A DNA stretch of 64,000 nucleotides, from NCBI RefSeq assembly GCF_023169965.1, contig NZ_AP025592.1, positions 1-64,000 of the forward strand, read 5' to 3'. This document shows positions 33,154 to 43,017 of this stretch, piece by piece. A program made the translations under genes and the position numbers. Below the pieces are notes generated by a model. It saw only the letters and a list, made by a program, of their open reading frames with translations, was not told where the DNA came from and searched no databases. Origin of the DNA: Anaeromyxobacter paludicola (lineage in GTDB: Bacteria > Myxococcota > Myxococcia > Myxococcales > Anaeromyxobacteraceae). How positions within the stretch are numbered: position 1 is the first letter of the stretch; each line of letters begins with the position of its first letter.

Positions 33154-36003
33154 GTGATCGCACGCACGCGCAGCTTGAAGGTCCAGATCCTGTCCGCCGC
33201 CGCGCTCACCGTGGCGGTGGCGGCGGCGGTCGGCGTCACCTCGGTGCTCACCGCCCGCTCCGGCGATCAGCTGGCCCGGGCGCTGCCGGTCGTGCGGACC
33301 ACGACCGAGCTCATGGGCACGCTCGTCGCCCTCGACGACGCCGCGGCGAAGCTCACCGACTCGCGCATCTCCGACCCGGCGCAGCGGCGCGAGCTCCTGG
33401 AGCGGGCGCGGCGCGACCTCGCGCGGCTCGACGAGGCCTCCCAGCGGATGGAGCGGCTCCCGGCCGGCCCCGAGCACCGCGCCCTCTGGGAGAAGTTCAA
33501 GCCCCTGCGCGACGCCTGGCGGCAGAACGCCGAGACCCTCCTCTCGCTCCAGGAGAAGAAGGACCAGGCGGGCCCGAACGCCGACCAGGCCGCGGCGCTC
33601 CTCGCCGACGCCCAGTCGATGGAGGTCTTCGTCGCCATGGCCGAGGGCTACCGGGGCGCCCAGCGGATCCTGGCGCAGGTGGTGGACGGCGACGCCGAGG
33701 CGGCCGGCCGCGTCGGCGAGGCGGCGACCGCCGCCCTGGCGCGGGGCGCCTGGGTGACCCTGCTCGCCTGCCTCGGCGGGCTCCTCGGGCTCGTGGTGGT
33801 CTCGCTCGCCGTGCGCCGCTCGATCCAGCGCACCACCACGACCCTCGTCTCCGAGGCCGAGGCGCTCTGCGCCGCGGTGGCCGCGGGCAACCTCGACCGC
33901 CGCGCCTCGGAGGAGGGCGTCTCGGCCGAGTTCCGCGGCGTGGCCGCCGGCATGAACCGGATCGTGGACGCCCTGGTCGAGCCGCTCCGCGTGGCGGCCG
34001 GGCAGGTGGACCGGATCGCGAGGGGCGAGATCCCGGCGCCGGTCGAGGCGCCCTGGCAGGGCGAGCTGGGCCGGCTCCGCGACAACCTCAACCAGTGCGC
34101 CGCGGCCGTGGACGCGCTCCTCTCCGACGTCTCGGCGCTGGGGCGGGCCGCCATGGCGGGCGAGATCCGGCAGCGCGCCGACGTCTCGCGCCACCGGGGC
34201 GACTTCGGCCGGGTGGTGCAGGAGGTGAACGGGACCCTCGACGCCCTCGTGAACCCGCTCACCGTCGCCGCCGACTACGTGGCCCGCATCTCGCGCGGCG
34301 AGCTCCCCGAGAAGATCGACGCCGCGTACCAGGGCGAGTTCAACGCCATCAAGGACAACCTCAACCGCTGCATCGAGGCGGTGGGCGCGCTGGTGACCGA
34401 CGCCCGGACGCTCTCCGCCGGCGCCGTCGAGGGGCGGCTCTCCGTCCGGGCCGACGCCTCGCGCCACCAGGGCGAGTTCCGGGCGGTGGTGCAGGGGGTG
34501 AACGACACCCTCGACGCCCTGACCGGCCCGCTCGCCGCCGCGGCCCGCTGCGTGGAGCAGATCTCGAAGGGCGCCATCCCGCCCCGGATCACCGAGCGCT
34601 ACGCCGGCGACTTCAACGCCATCAAGGACAACCTCAACCAGTGCATCGACGCCGTGAACGCGCTCGTGGCCGACGCCAAGGGGCTCGCGGCCGCGGCGGT
34701 CGAGGGACGGCTCGCGACCCGCGCCGACGCCTCGCGCCACCACGGCGACTTCCGGCTCATCGTCCAGGGGGTGAACGACGCGCTCGACGCGGTGGTCGGG
34801 CCGCTCCGGACGGCCGCGGGGTACGTCGAGCGGATCTCCCGCGGCGACATCCCGCCGCGCATCGCCGAGCGCTGGGCCGGCGACTTCGACCTGCTCAAGG
34901 CCAGCCTCGACCGGAGCGCCGCCGCCATCCAGCAGCTCGTCTCCGACGCCCGCGGGCTCGCCGAGGAGGCGGTGGCGGGCCACCTCGGCCGCCGCGCCGA
35001 CGCGAGCCGGCACCAGGGCGACTTCCGCCGCATCGTGGAGGGCGTGAACGCGACCCTCGACGCCGTGCTCGCCCCCATCGGCGAGGCGAACGAGGTCCTC
35101 GAGCGGCTGGCCGAGCGCGACCTGACGGCCCGCATGACCGGCCGGTACCAGGGCGACCACGCCCGGCTGCAGACGGCGGTGAACGGCACGGCGGAGGCGC
35201 TGGAGCAGGCGCTCGAGCGCGTGGCCGGATCCGTCGAGCAGCTCTCGTCCGCGGCGTCGCAGATCGCCGCCTCGAGCCAGGCGGTGGCCGGCGGCGCCTC
35301 GCAGCAGGCGGCCTCGCTGGAGCAGACCTCGGCGAGCCTCGAGTCGGTCGCCGGCATGGCCAAGGGGAGCGCCGAGAGCGCGGCCCAGGCGAGCCGGATG
35401 GTCCACGGCGCCAAGGAGGCGGCCGTGGAGGGCGCCGGCGCCATGGCGCAGATGCAGACCGCCATGTCCCGGATCCGGGTGGCGGCCGAGAGCACCTCGG
35501 CCATCATCCGCGACATCAACGAGATCGCCTTCCAGACCAACCTCCTCGCGCTCAACGCCGCGGTCGAGGCGGCCCGGGCCGGCGAGGCCGGGCGCGGGTT
35601 CGCCGTGGTCGCCGAGGAGGTGCGCTCGCTCGCCATGCGGTCGAAGGAGGCGGCGACCAAGACCGAGGCCCTCATCGGCGAGTCGGTGTCGCAGGCGGCC
35701 GAGGGGGCGGACACCTCGAAGCGGGTCTCCGGGAAGCTGGAGGAGATCGTCGCGGCCATCGGCAAGGTGACCGACATCGCCGCCGAGATCGCCGCCGCGG
35801 CCCGGGAGCAGTCGGCCGGCGTGGGGCAGCTCAACCGGGCGGTGGACGAGATGGACCGGGTGACCCAGCAGAACGCCGCCTCCGCCGAGGAGTCCTCCTC
35901 GACCGCCGCCGAGCTGGCGCGCCAGGCGGAGGACCTCAGCGCCCTCGTCTCCGGCTTCAAGCTCGCGGGGCAGCGCCAGCTGGCTGGCCGCAGCGCCGCC
36001 TGA
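33154..36003 (+). CDS. Methyl-accepting chemotaxis protein with five tandem HAMP-type units
   Basis: A 949-residue transducer. TM1 is about residues 11-32, a helical periplasmic region 33-199 (4-helix-bundle type) follows, and TM2 is about 200-220. Then come five repeated units with an exact 91-residue period, marked by [10 protein letters not shown] (285), [10 protein letters not shown] (376), [10 protein letters not shown] (467), [10 protein letters not shown] (558) and [10 protein letters not shown] (649); RADASRH-x-GDF recurs at the same period. These are HAMP-type coiled-coil relays. The signalling domain has the conserved tip [21 protein letters not shown]. No NWETF-like CheR tether at the C-terminus. 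The GTG start follows GGAGGGG at 6 bases. The periplasmic ligand is unknown. Confidence 0.93.
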   Translation: MIARTRSLKVQILSAAALTVAVAAAVGVTSVLTARSGDQLARALPVVRTTTELMGTLVALDDAAAKLTDSRISDPAQRRELLERARRDLARLDEASQRMERLPAGPEHRALWEKFKPLRDAWRQNAETLLSLQEKKDQAGPNADQAAALLADAQSMEVFVAMAEGYRGAQRILAQVVDGDAEAAGRVGEAATAALARGAWVTLLACLGGLLGLVVVSLAVRRSIQRTTTTLVSEAEALCAAVAAGNLDRRASEEGVSAEFRGVAAGMNRIVDALVEPLRVAAGQVDRIARGEIPAPVEAPWQGELGRLRDNLNQCAAAVDALLSDVSALGRAAMAGEIRQRADVSRHRGDFGRVVQEVNGTLDALVNPLTVAADYVARISRGELPEKIDAAYQGEFNAIKDNLNRCIEAVGALVTDARTLSAGAVEGRLSVRADASRHQGEFRAVVQGVNDTLDALTGPLAAAARCVEQISKGAIPPRITERYAGDFNAIKDNLNQCIDAVNALVADAKGLAAAAVEGRLATRADASRHHGDFRLIVQGVNDALDAVVGPLRTAAGYVERISRGDIPPRIAERWAGDFDLLKASLDRSAAAIQQLVSDARGLAEEAVAGHLGRRADASRHQGDFRRIVEGVNATLDAVLAPIGEANEVLERLAERDLTARMTGRYQGDHARLQTAVNGTAEALEQALERVAGSVEQLSSAASQIAASSQAVAGGASQQAASLEQTSASLESVAGMAKGSAESAAQASRMVHGAKEAAVEGAGAMAQMQTAMSRIRVAAESTSAIIRDINEIAFQTNLLALNAAVEAARAGEAGRGFAVVAEEVRSLAMRSKEAATKTEALIGESVSQAAEGADTSKRVSGKLEEIVAAIGKVTDIAAEIAAAAREQSAGVGQLNRAVDEMDRVTQQNAASAEESSSTAAELARQAEDLSALVSGFKLAGQRQLAGRSAA

Positions 36004-36041
36004 TGTGCGACACTCACCCTCCCCCCGAGGAGGTGTCACCG

Positions 36042-36485
36042 ATGGAAGGGAAGATCGTCGCCGGCTCCGACCACGCCGGCCTGTCGCTGCGCGCCGAGGC
36101 CGTGAAGGTGGCCCAGGCGGCCGGGTTCGAGGTGGAGGACCTGGGCCCGTTCTCGGGCGACAGCGTGGACTACCCCGAGTACGCCCGGCAGGTGGCGGAG
36201 CGGGTGGCGAGCGGCGCCGCCCGGTTCGGGATCCTGGTCTGCGGGACCGGCATCGGCATGTCGATCTCCGCCAACAAGATCCACGGGGTGCGGGCCGCCC
36301 TCTGCACCAACGAGTTCGAGGCGCGCATGGCCCGCGCCCACAACGACGCCAACGTCCTCTGCCTGGGCCAGCGCGTCCTCGGCCCGGGGCTGGGCGCCGC
36401 CATCGTCGCGGCATTCCTCGCGGAACCCTTCGAGGGCGGGCGGCACGCGCGGAGGGTCGAGCTGATCAAGGCGCTGGAGAAGTAG
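36042..36485 (+). CDS. rpiB: Ribose-5-phosphate isomerase B
   Basis: Interconverts ribose-5-phosphate and ribulose-5-phosphate. It has 147 residues of the RpiB/LacAB fold. [14 protein letters not shown] opens the protein, and the active-site segment [13 protein letters not shown] (about 67-79) with the base cysteine is intact; [12 protein letters not shown] follows. I choose the ATG after GAGGAGGTG (8-base gap); an ATG 39 bases earlier, overlapping the chemoreceptor stop, would add [13 protein letters not shown]. It leads a conserved rpiB-glyA-nrdR-rib run. Confidence 0.96.
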   Translation: MEGKIVAGSDHAGLSLRAEAVKVAQAAGFEVEDLGPFSGDSVDYPEYARQVAERVASGAARFGILVCGTGIGMSISANKIHGVRAALCTNEFEARMARAHNDANVLCLGQRVLGPGLGAAIVAAFLAEPFEGGRHARRVELIKALEK

Positions 36486-36535
36486 CGGTCGGCGCGGTAA
36501 ATAGCCCCCCTTCACCAGCCAGGAGCACGATCCCG

Positions 36536-37789
36536 ATGATGCCGCAGAAGCCGCTCGCCGAAGCCGATCCCGACATCGCCCGCCTCATCCAGGAGGAGAC
36601 GCGGCGGCAGGAGGAGGGGCTCGAGCTCATCGCCAGCGAGAACTTCGTCTCCCCGGCGGTGATGCAGGCCATGGGCTCGCCGCTCACCAACAAGTACGCC
36701 GAGGGCTACCCCGGGAAGCGGTACTACGGCGGCTGCGAGGTGGTGGACCAGGTCGAGCAGATCGCCATCGACCGGGCCAAGGCCATCTTCAAGGCCGACC
36801 ACGCCAACGTGCAGCCGCACTCGGGCTCGCAGGCCAACATGGCGGCGTACTTCGCCCTCATGCAGCCGGGCGACACGCTGCTCGCCATGAGCCTCAACTT
36901 CGGCGGGCACCTCACCCACGGCTCCCCGGTCAACTTCTCCGGCAAGCTCTACAAGGTGGTCCCCTACGGCCTGAAGCAGGGCGACGAGACCATCGACTAC
37001 GACGAGGTGGCGAGGCTCGCGAAGGAGCACGGCCCGCGCGTCATCATGGCCGGCGCCAGCGCCTACCCGCGCGTCATCGACTTCGTGCGGCTCAAGGAGA
37101 TCGCCGACTCGGTCAACGCCAGCCTGGTGGTGGACATGGCGCACATCGCCGGCCTCGTCGCCGCCGGCGTGCACCCGTCGCCGGTGCCGCACGCCGAGAT
37201 CGTGACCAGCACCACCCACAAGACCCTGCGCGGCCCGCGCGGCGGCCTCATCCTGGCGAAGGAGCAGCACGCCAAGGTGCTGAACTCCCAGATCTTCCCC
37301 GGCATCCAGGGCGGCCCGCTCGAGCACGTCATCGCCGCCAAGGCGGTCGCGTTCGGCGAGGCGCAGAAGCCCGAGTTCAAGGCCTACCAGCAGCAGATCG
37401 TGAAGAACGCCCAGGCGCTCGCCGAGGGGCTCAAGAGCGCGGGCCTCCGGCTCGTCTCGGGCGGCACCGACAACCACCTCATGCTGGTGGACCTCCGCCC
37501 GCGCAAGCTCACCGGCCGCACCGCCGAGGAGGCGCTCGGGAAGGCCGGGATCACGGTCAACAAGAACATGATCCCCTGGGATCCCGAGAAGCCGATGACC
37601 ACCTCGGGCATCCGGGTCGGCACGCCCGCCATCACCACCCGCGGCATGGGGGTGGCCGAGATGGCGACCGTGGCGAAGCTCATCTCCGCGGCCCTCGACG
37701 CCCCGGGCGACGACGCCGCCCTCGCCAAGGTGAAGGGCGAGGTGAAGGAGCTCTGCAAGCAGTTCCCGCTCTACCCCGGCCTCGGCTGA
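36536..37789 (+). CDS. glyA: Serine hydroxymethyltransferase
   Basis: PLP enzyme converting serine and tetrahydrofolate to glycine and methylene-THF, in the cytoplasm. It has 417 residues. The PLP lysine is in [14 protein letters not shown] (about 229). [14 protein letters not shown] and [15 protein letters not shown] are the expected N-terminal signatures, and [14 protein letters not shown] the C-terminal one. Two adjacent ATGs start the protein; AGGAG is 10 bases before the first. It gives one-carbon units for purine and thymidylate synthesis. Confidence 0.99.
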   Translation: MMPQKPLAEADPDIARLIQEETRRQEEGLELIASENFVSPAVMQAMGSPLTNKYAEGYPGKRYYGGCEVVDQVEQIAIDRAKAIFKADHANVQPHSGSQANMAAYFALMQPGDTLLAMSLNFGGHLTHGSPVNFSGKLYKVVPYGLKQGDETIDYDEVARLAKEHGPRVIMAGASAYPRVIDFVRLKEIADSVNASLVVDMAHIAGLVAAGVHPSPVPHAEIVTSTTHKTLRGPRGGLILAKEQHAKVLNSQIFPGIQGGPLEHVIAAKAVAFGEAQKPEFKAYQQQIVKNAQALAEGLKSAGLRLVSGGTDNHLMLVDLRPRKLTGRTAEEALGKAGITVNKNMIPWDPEKPMTTSGIRVGTPAITTRGMGVAEMATVAKLISAALDAPGDDAALAKVKGEVKELCKQFPLYPGLG

Positions 37790-37811
37790 GGGGACGGCGA
37801 AGGCCCCGGCC

Positions 37812-37832
37812 CTCGCCCTCTTCTTGGGCGAG
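37812..37832 (+). terminator. Hairpin between glyA and nrdR
   Basis: Perfect 7-bp stem CTCGCCC/GGGCGAG with loop TCTTCTT, 22 bases after the glyA stop and 26 bases before the nrdR ATG. No T-tract; it may weaken rather than stop transcription into nrdR. Confidence 0.45.
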
Positions 37833-37858
37833 CGCCCGGGAGAGGGTAGGTTGTCGGC

Positions 37859-38320
37859 ATGCGCTGCCCCTTCTGCGGCCACATGGAAGACCGCGTCGTC
37901 GACTCGCGCGAGGCCCAGGAAGGCCAGGCCACGCGGCGCCGGCGCGAGTGCCTCGGCTGCGTCCGGCGCTTCACCACCTACGAGCGCATCGAGGAGGTGC
38001 AGCCGTCGGTGGTGAAGAAGGACGGCCGCCGCGAGCCCTTCGACCGGCAGAAGATCGTCGAGGGGCTCCGCCGCGCCTGCCAGAAGCGCCCGGTCTCGGC
38101 GGAGCAGATCGAGGAGCTCGTCGCCGCGGTGGAGCGGCAGCTCCAGGAGTCGGGCGAGCGCGAGGTGAGGAGCACCGCCATCGGCGAGGCGGTGATGCAG
38201 CGGCTCAAGGCGCTCGACCAGGTGGCCTACGTCCGCTTCGCCTCCGTGTACCGGGCCTTCCGCGACGTCGGCGAGTTCATGAGCGAGCTCGCCGGGCTCG
38301 CCCAAGACAAGCCGCGATGA
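37859..38320 (+). CDS. nrdR: Transcriptional repressor NrdR
   Basis: Nucleotide-sensing repressor of ribonucleotide reductase genes, 153 residues. The N-terminal zinc ribbon has C3, C6, C31 and C34, with RRRRECLGC contacting DNA. An ATP-cone (about 47-137) begins [13 protein letters not shown] and binds ATP/dATP. The start MRCPFCG is family-typical. The stop overlaps the ribD ATG (ATGA). No NrdR box search was possible by eye for distant nrd genes. Confidence 0.98.
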   Translation: MRCPFCGHMEDRVVDSREAQEGQATRRRRECLGCVRRFTTYERIEEVQPSVVKKDGRREPFDRQKIVEGLRRACQKRPVSAEQIEELVAAVERQLQESGEREVRSTAIGEAVMQRLKALDQVAYVRFASVYRAFRDVGEFMSELAGLAQDKPR

Positions 38321-39429
38321 CCCGCTCCGAACGCGCCGCCGCCGAGGGCTTCATGCGGCTGGCCCTCGCCGAGGCGGCCAAGGGGCTCGGCCGCACCAGC
38401 CCGAACCCCGCCGTGGGCGCGGTCCTCGTGAAGGACGGCCGCGTGGTGGCGCGCGGGCACCACGCGCGCGCCGGCGGCCCCCACGCCGAGGTGGTGGCGC
38501 TGCGCCGCGCCGGGGAAGAGGCGCGCGGCGCCGACCTCTACACCACGCTCGAGCCCTGCAGCCACTTCGGCAAGACGCCGCCGTGCAGCCTGGCCCTGCT
38601 CGAGGCCGGGGTGAGGCGGGTCTTCGTCGGCTCGCGCGACCCCAACCTGCTCGTGAACGGCCGCGGCATCGCCCGGCTCCGGCGCGGCGGGGTGGAGGTG
38701 ACCGCCGGCGTGCTCCGGGAGGAGTGCGACGCCCTCAACGCCCACTGGTTCCGCTACATCACGAGCGGCCGGCCCTACGTCACCCTCAAGGCGGCCATCA
38801 CCCTCGACGGCAAGCTGGCCACCCGGGACGGCGACGCCCGCTGGGTGTCGGGAGAGGCCTCGCGCGCCGAGGCGCACCGCCTGCGCGACCGGGTGGACGC
38901 CGTCCTGGTCGGCGCCGGCACCGCCCGCGCCGACGACCCTCGGCTCACCACCCGGCTCCCCCGCGGGCGGGGCCGCGACCCGGTCCGGGTGGTCCTCGAT
39001 CCCCGGCTCTCGCTCCCGCCCTCGCTGAAGCTCTTCCACCACCGCTCCAAGGCGCCCACGCTGGTCGCCCACCTCGCGGGCGTGCGCATCCCGGCGCGCC
39101 GGCTCGCCGAAGGGGTGCAGTTCCTCGCCTGCCGCGAGCGGCGGGGGCGCATCGACCTCCACGACCTGCTCGACCGGCTGGCGGCGCGGGGCATCGCCCA
39201 CCTGCTCGTCGAGGGCGGGGCCGAGGTGCACCGGAGCTTCCTCGACGAGGGGCTCGCCGATCGGGTGCTCCTCTTCGTGGCCCCCAAGATCGCCGGCGGC
39301 GAGGCCCGCAGCTGGGTGGCCGGGCCGAGCGTCGCCCGCATGGCCGACGCCCTCGCGCTCGAGGGGCTGTCGGTCCGGCCGCTGGGCGAGGACCTGCTCG
39401 TGACGGCGGTGCCGGTGCGGCGCCGCTAG
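38317..39429 (+). CDS. ribD: Riboflavin biosynthesis deaminase/reductase RibD
   Basis: Bifunctional enzyme for the second and third riboflavin steps. The N-terminal deaminase (about 8-145) has zinc-site motifs HAEVVAL and [11 protein letters not shown]. The C-terminal NADPH reductase (about 150-370) has [15 protein letters not shown], a strong family match, and [12 protein letters not shown]. It has 370 residues. It overlaps nrdR by 4 bases. A promoter-like sequence separates it from ribE. Confidence 0.97.
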   Translation: MTRSERAAAEGFMRLALAEAAKGLGRTSPNPAVGAVLVKDGRVVARGHHARAGGPHAEVVALRRAGEEARGADLYTTLEPCSHFGKTPPCSLALLEAGVRRVFVGSRDPNLLVNGRGIARLRRGGVEVTAGVLREECDALNAHWFRYITSGRPYVTLKAAITLDGKLATRDGDARWVSGEASRAEAHRLRDRVDAVLVGAGTARADDPRLTTRLPRGRGRDPVRVVLDPRLSLPPSLKLFHHRSKAPTLVAHLAGVRIPARRLAEGVQFLACRERRGRIDLHDLLDRLAARGIAHLLVEGGAEVHRSFLDEGLADRVLLFVAPKIAGGEARSWVAGPSVARMADALALEGLSVRPLGEDLLVTAVPVRRR

Positions 39430-39478
39430 CGCCTCCGGAGCCCGCGGCCCGGGCGCGCGCCGCGGCGCGGGCTTGCCG

Positions 39479-39508
39479 TTGGCAGATTCCCCGGCTTTCC
39501 GCTATCTT
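39479..39508 (+). promoter_or_regulatory. Possible internal promoter before ribE
   Basis: TTGGCA (4/6) and TATCTT (4/6) with an 18-base spacer in the 90-base ribD-ribE gap, in a short AT-richer patch. Transcription would begin about 5 bases before the ribE ATG, giving a near-leaderless mRNA. The gap is too short for an FMN riboswitch, and I see none. Confidence 0.45.
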
Positions 39509-39519
39509 CCGCCTCGCTC

Positions 39520-40173
39520 ATGTTCACGGGACTGGTGGCCGACACGGGGACGGTCGAGCGGATCGCGCCGCGGCAGGGAGGCGTGCGCCTGGCCCTCCGC
39601 CCTCACACCCTCGAGGTGGACGCGCTGCAGCCCGGCGAGAGCGTCGCCTGCTCGGGCTGCTGCCTCACGGTGGTGGAGCGCGGCGCCGGGCTCGTCTCCT
39701 TCGACGCCGTCCCGGAGACCCTCTCGCGCACGACCATCGGGACGTGGCGCCCCGGCACCGTGGTGAACCTGGAGCGGGCCCTCGCCCTGGGCGACCGGCT
39801 CGGCGGGCACCTCGTGCAGGGGCACGTGGACGGCATCGGCGAGGTCCTGGCGCGCCGGCCCGAGGGGCAGGGGGCGCGGCTCACGGTGTCGCTGCCGGCC
39901 CCCATCGCCCCGCTCGTCGCCGAGAAGGGCTCGATCGCCATCGACGGCGTGTCGCTCACGGTCGCCGCCGCGGGCCGGGAGAGCTTCGAGGTGGCGCTCA
40001 TCCCGGAGACGCTCGCCCGCACCACCCTCGGCGCCGCGCAGCCGGGGACCAAGGTCAACCTGGAGGCCGACGTGCTGGCGCGCCACGTGGCGCGGCTGCG
40101 CGAGCTCGCGACGCCCGGCCTCGACGCGGAAAGGCTCGCCGGTTGGGGTTACGGCGAGGGAGGAGCTCGATGA
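39520..40173 (+). CDS. ribE: Riboflavin synthase alpha chain
   Basis: Dismutates two 6,7-dimethyl-8-ribityllumazines to riboflavin; a trimer with two lumazine-binding repeats per chain. It has 217 residues: [15 protein letters not shown] opens repeat 1 with [12 protein letters not shown], and repeat 2 has [13 protein letters not shown] and [12 protein letters not shown]. No ribosome site is seen before the ATG, in line with the near-leaderless promoter. Its stop overlaps the ribBA ATG. Often named ribE or ribC in different species. Confidence 0.97.
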   Translation: MFTGLVADTGTVERIAPRQGGVRLALRPHTLEVDALQPGESVACSGCCLTVVERGAGLVSFDAVPETLSRTTIGTWRPGTVVNLERALALGDRLGGHLVQGHVDGIGEVLARRPEGQGARLTVSLPAPIAPLVAEKGSIAIDGVSLTVAAAGRESFEVALIPETLARTTLGAAQPGTKVNLEADVLARHVARLRELATPGLDAERLAGWGYGEGGAR

Positions 40174-41474
40174 CGGCCCAGCAGGCGGAGAAGGTGATCG
40201 ATCGCATCGAGGACGCGATAGACGCCATTCGCCGCGGCAAGATGGTGATCCTCACCGACGACGAGGATCGCGAGAACGAGGGCGACCTCTGCATCGCCGC
40301 CGACAAGGTGACGCCGGAGGCCATCAACTTCATGGCCAAGCACGGCCGCGGTCTCATCTGCCTGGCGCTCTCCGAGGAGAAGGTCCGCGAGCTGAAGCTC
40401 CCGCTGATGGTCGAGGAGCAGGCCAACAGCTCGAACTTCGGGACCGCCTTCACCGTCTCCATCGAGGCGGCCGAGGGCGTCACCACCGGCATCAGCGCCA
40501 AGGACCGCGCCCACACCATCCTCACGGCGGTGAAGCCGGAGGCCCGGCCCGAGGACCTGTCGCGGCCCGGCCACGTCTTCCCGCTGCGCGCCCGCCCGGG
40601 CGGCGTGCTGGTGCGCGCCGGCCAGACCGAGGGCTCGGTGGACCTGGCCCGGCTCGCCGGGCTCTCGCCGGCCGGCGTGATCTGCGAGGTGATGAACGAC
40701 GACGGGACCATGGCCCGCCGCCCGGACCTCGAGAAGCTGGCGCGCGAGTTCGATCTCCCGCTCATCTCGGTGGCCGATCTCATCGCCTACCGGATGCGCA
40801 AGGACTCGCTGGTGCGCCGCGCCGCGGAGGCCTCGGTGCCCACCGTGTACGGCGAGTTCACCGCGGTCGCCTACGAGAACGACGTGGACAAGAGCCAGCA
40901 CGTGGCCTTCGTGAAGGGCGGCTGGAAGCCCGGCGAGCCGGTGCTGGTCCGGGTGCACTCCAAGTGCCTCACCGGCGACGTCTTCGGCTCCGAGCGCTGC
41001 GACTGCGGCCCGCAGCTCCACGCCGCCATGCGGCAGATCGAGCGGGCGGGGAAGGGCGTGCTCCTCTACCTCGATCAGGAGGGGCGCGGGATCGGGCTCG
41101 CGAACAAGCTCAAGGCGTACAACCTGCAGGACCAGGGGTTCGACACCTTCGAGGCGAACGTGAAGCTCGGCTTCAAGCCCGACCTGCGCGACTACGGCAT
41201 CGGCGCCCAGATCCTGCGCGACCTCGGCGTGCGCAAGATGCAGCTCCTCACCAACAACCCGAAGAAGATCGTCGGGCTCGAGGGCTACGGCCTCGAGGTG
41301 ACCGAGCGGGTGCCCATCGAGATGCCCGCCACCGAGCGCAACCGGGCCTACCTCGAGACCAAGCGGGAGAAGTTCGGGCACCTCCTCACGCTGCTCCCCG
41401 ACACCAGCCCCCGCCGCATGACCCGCCCCGCGCGCACCAAGAAGGCGCAGCAGCGGAAAGGAAAGAAGCGATGA
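40170..41474 (+). CDS. ribBA: Bifunctional DHBP synthase/GTP cyclohydrolase II
   Basis: A 434-residue fusion making both riboflavin precursors. RibB (about 10-208) has the acid loop [10 protein letters not shown] and the conserved [10 protein letters not shown]. RibA (about 215-415) has [20 protein letters not shown] with the three zinc cysteines, then DQEGRGIGL and LTNNPKKI. Both halves keep key residues, so both activities are expected. A basic tail ([16 protein letters not shown]) extends past the usual end. GGAGGAG lies 6 bases before the ATG, which overlaps the ribE stop. Confidence 0.97.
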   Translation: MTAQQAEKVIDRIEDAIDAIRRGKMVILTDDEDRENEGDLCIAADKVTPEAINFMAKHGRGLICLALSEEKVRELKLPLMVEEQANSSNFGTAFTVSIEAAEGVTTGISAKDRAHTILTAVKPEARPEDLSRPGHVFPLRARPGGVLVRAGQTEGSVDLARLAGLSPAGVICEVMNDDGTMARRPDLEKLAREFDLPLISVADLIAYRMRKDSLVRRAAEASVPTVYGEFTAVAYENDVDKSQHVAFVKGGWKPGEPVLVRVHSKCLTGDVFGSERCDCGPQLHAAMRQIERAGKGVLLYLDQEGRGIGLANKLKAYNLQDQGFDTFEANVKLGFKPDLRDYGIGAQILRDLGVRKMQLLTNNPKKIVGLEGYGLEVTERVPIEMPATERNRAYLETKREKFGHLLTLLPDTSPRRMTRPARTKKAQQRKGKKR

Positions 41475-41962
41475 ACGTCATCGAAGGCTCGCTCGTCGCC
41501 ACCGGGCTCCGGTTCGCCCTGGTGGTCTCGCGCTTCAACTCCCTCGTCACCGAGCAGCTGCTCGCCGGTGCCGTCGACACCCTGAAGCGCCACGGCGTGG
41601 ACGAGGGCGCGATCGACGTCTACCGCTGCCCCGGCACCTTCGAGCTGCCGGCGCTGCTCCGGCGCGTCGCCCGCACCGGCCGCTACGACGCCGCGGTGGC
41701 GCTCGGCGCCGTGATCCGCGGCGGCACGCCGCACTTCGAGTACGTGTCCGCCGAGGCCACCAAGGGGGTGGCCCAGGTGGCGTTCGAGGCCTCCTGCGCG
41801 GTCTCGCTCGGCGTCCTCACCTGCGACGACATGGCCCAGGCGCTCGAGCGCGCCGGCGTGAAGGCCGGCAACAAGGGCGCCGAGGCGGCGCTCGCGGCCA
41901 TCGAGCAGGCCAACGTGTTCCGGTCGGAGAAGCTGGGCCAGGGCAAGGGAGGCCGGGAGTAG
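41471..41962 (+). CDS. ribH: 6,7-Dimethyl-8-ribityllumazine synthase
   Basis: Condenses the ribityl pyrimidine with DHBP; assembles as pentamers or 60-mers. It has 163 residues with [41 protein letters not shown] (catalytic histidine) and [16 protein letters not shown]. In the last, where most family members have GVLTTDN, the asparagine is replaced by aspartate. ATGA overlap with ribBA; AAAGGAAAGAAG lies just upstream. The nusB ATG directly follows its stop. Confidence 0.97.
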   Translation: MNVIEGSLVATGLRFALVVSRFNSLVTEQLLAGAVDTLKRHGVDEGAIDVYRCPGTFELPALLRRVARTGRYDAAVALGAVIRGGTPHFEYVSAEATKGVAQVAFEASCAVSLGVLTCDDMAQALERAGVKAGNKGAEAALAAIEQANVFRSEKLGQGKGGRE

Positions 41963-42406
41963 ATGGCCGCCCAGAAGCGCACCAAGGCCCGCGAGCGCGC
42001 CGTCCAGGCGCTCTACCAGATCGACGTCTCCGCGACGGATCTCGACGAGGCGCTGGCGCGCTTCTGGAAGAGCTTCGAGCCGGTGGAGCGCGAGGTCATG
42101 GACCTCGCGGAGGAGCTGGTGCGCGGCGTGGCCCGCCACCGGCAGGAGGTCGACGACGCCATCGAGGCGGTCTCGACGCACTGGCGGCTCGACCGCATGG
42201 CCAAGGTGGACCGGAACGTCCTCCGCCTCGCCGTCTTCGAGCTCCGCCACGGCGACACGCCGGTGAAGGTGGCCATCAACGAGGCCATCGAGCTCGGCAA
42301 GAAGTTCGGCAGCGAGAGCTCGGGCGCGTTCATCAACGGGGTGCTCGACCGGATCGCCGGGGAGCTCCCCGCCTCCCGCCGCGGCCCCGGCGCCGGAGGG
42401 CGATGA
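41963..42406 (+). CDS. nusB: Transcription antitermination factor NusB
   Basis: A 147-residue all-helical RNA-binding protein that with NusE binds boxA in rRNA leaders. The N-terminal arginine-rich [17 protein letters not shown], central [17 protein letters not shown] and C-terminal [19 protein letters not shown] are characteristic. The start codon abuts the ribH stop; the ribosome site GGGAGG sits inside ribH. The ribH-nusB order is widely conserved. It overlaps the next gene by 4 bases. Confidence 0.98.
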   Translation: MAAQKRTKARERAVQALYQIDVSATDLDEALARFWKSFEPVEREVMDLAEELVRGVARHRQEVDDAIEAVSTHWRLDRMAKVDRNVLRLAVFELRHGDTPVKVAINEAIELGKKFGSESSGAFINGVLDRIAGELPASRRGPGAGGR

Positions 42407-42990
42407 CGCTGCGCCTGGAGCTGGCCGAGCTCGGGCTGCCCGCGCTCGACGCCCTCGACGTGGACGCGCTGGCCGTCTTCGTCGGCCCGGAGCGGCCGCT
42501 CCAGGGGCTCGCCGGCTTCGCCGACTGGCGGCTCTGCGGCGCCCTGTCGCGCGCCATCCGCGAGCACCACTTCGACGGCGGCTACGGCGAGGCGCTGCTC
42601 ATCCCGTCGGCCGGGCGGCTCCCGGTGGACCGGATCTTCTGCTTCGGGACCGGCGAGGCGCCGCTCGACGCGGCCGCCTACGGCGCGCTGCTCGGCAAGG
42701 CCTGCGAGGCGATGCAGCGGGCCCGCAGCGAGGCCTTCGCGACCTCCCTCCCGCCGGCGCGCGCCGAGGGGGAGGGGGCCGTGCCCGCGGCGCGGCTCTG
42801 GGTCGAGGCCTGCGCAAGGTTCCAGGGGCGGCGCCAGGTGCTCCTCGGCGACTCCCGCGCGCTCGCCCGCGACCTCGGTGTGGCGAAGCAGGCGCTCGGG
42901 GCCGACATCGACGTGCTCCTGCCCACCGCGCGGGTCGAGATGCCGCCGCGGCCAATGAGTTTGCCCCCCCCCGGGCACGTGGTACGTTAG
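42403..42990 (+). CDS. Stand-alone leucyl-aminopeptidase N-terminal-like domain protein
   Basis: A 195-residue protein resembling the N-terminal macro-like domain of M17 aminopeptidases: [39 protein letters not shown], then a helix with A-x-A-x-x-Y. No catalytic M17 domain follows (no NTDAEGR motif), and the frame ends just before cheA. It has no signal peptide. In M17 enzymes this domain aids hexamer assembly or, in PepA, DNA binding. Here it may bind a nucleotide or partner. ATGA overlap with nusB ties it to the upstream operon; cheA starts 27 bases later. Assignment is by fold motifs only. Confidence 0.6.
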   Translation: MTLRLELAELGLPALDALDVDALAVFVGPERPLQGLAGFADWRLCGALSRAIREHHFDGGYGEALLIPSAGRLPVDRIFCFGTGEAPLDAAAYGALLGKACEAMQRARSEAFATSLPPARAEGEGAVPAARLWVEACARFQGRRQVLLGDSRALARDLGVAKQALGADIDVLLPTARVEMPPRPMSLPPPGHVVR

Positions 42991-43017
42991 CCGCAGGCCC
43001 GCGCCCGAAGGCTGCCG

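Noticed and set aside
36003-36041. Earlier ATG for rpiB overlapping the chemoreceptor stop
   Set aside because: The ATG at 36042 has GAGGAGGTG at the right distance and matches the family N-terminus.
39430-39519. FMN riboswitch before ribE
   Set aside because: The gap is only 90 bases and lacks the conserved RFN segments; a plain promoter explains it better.
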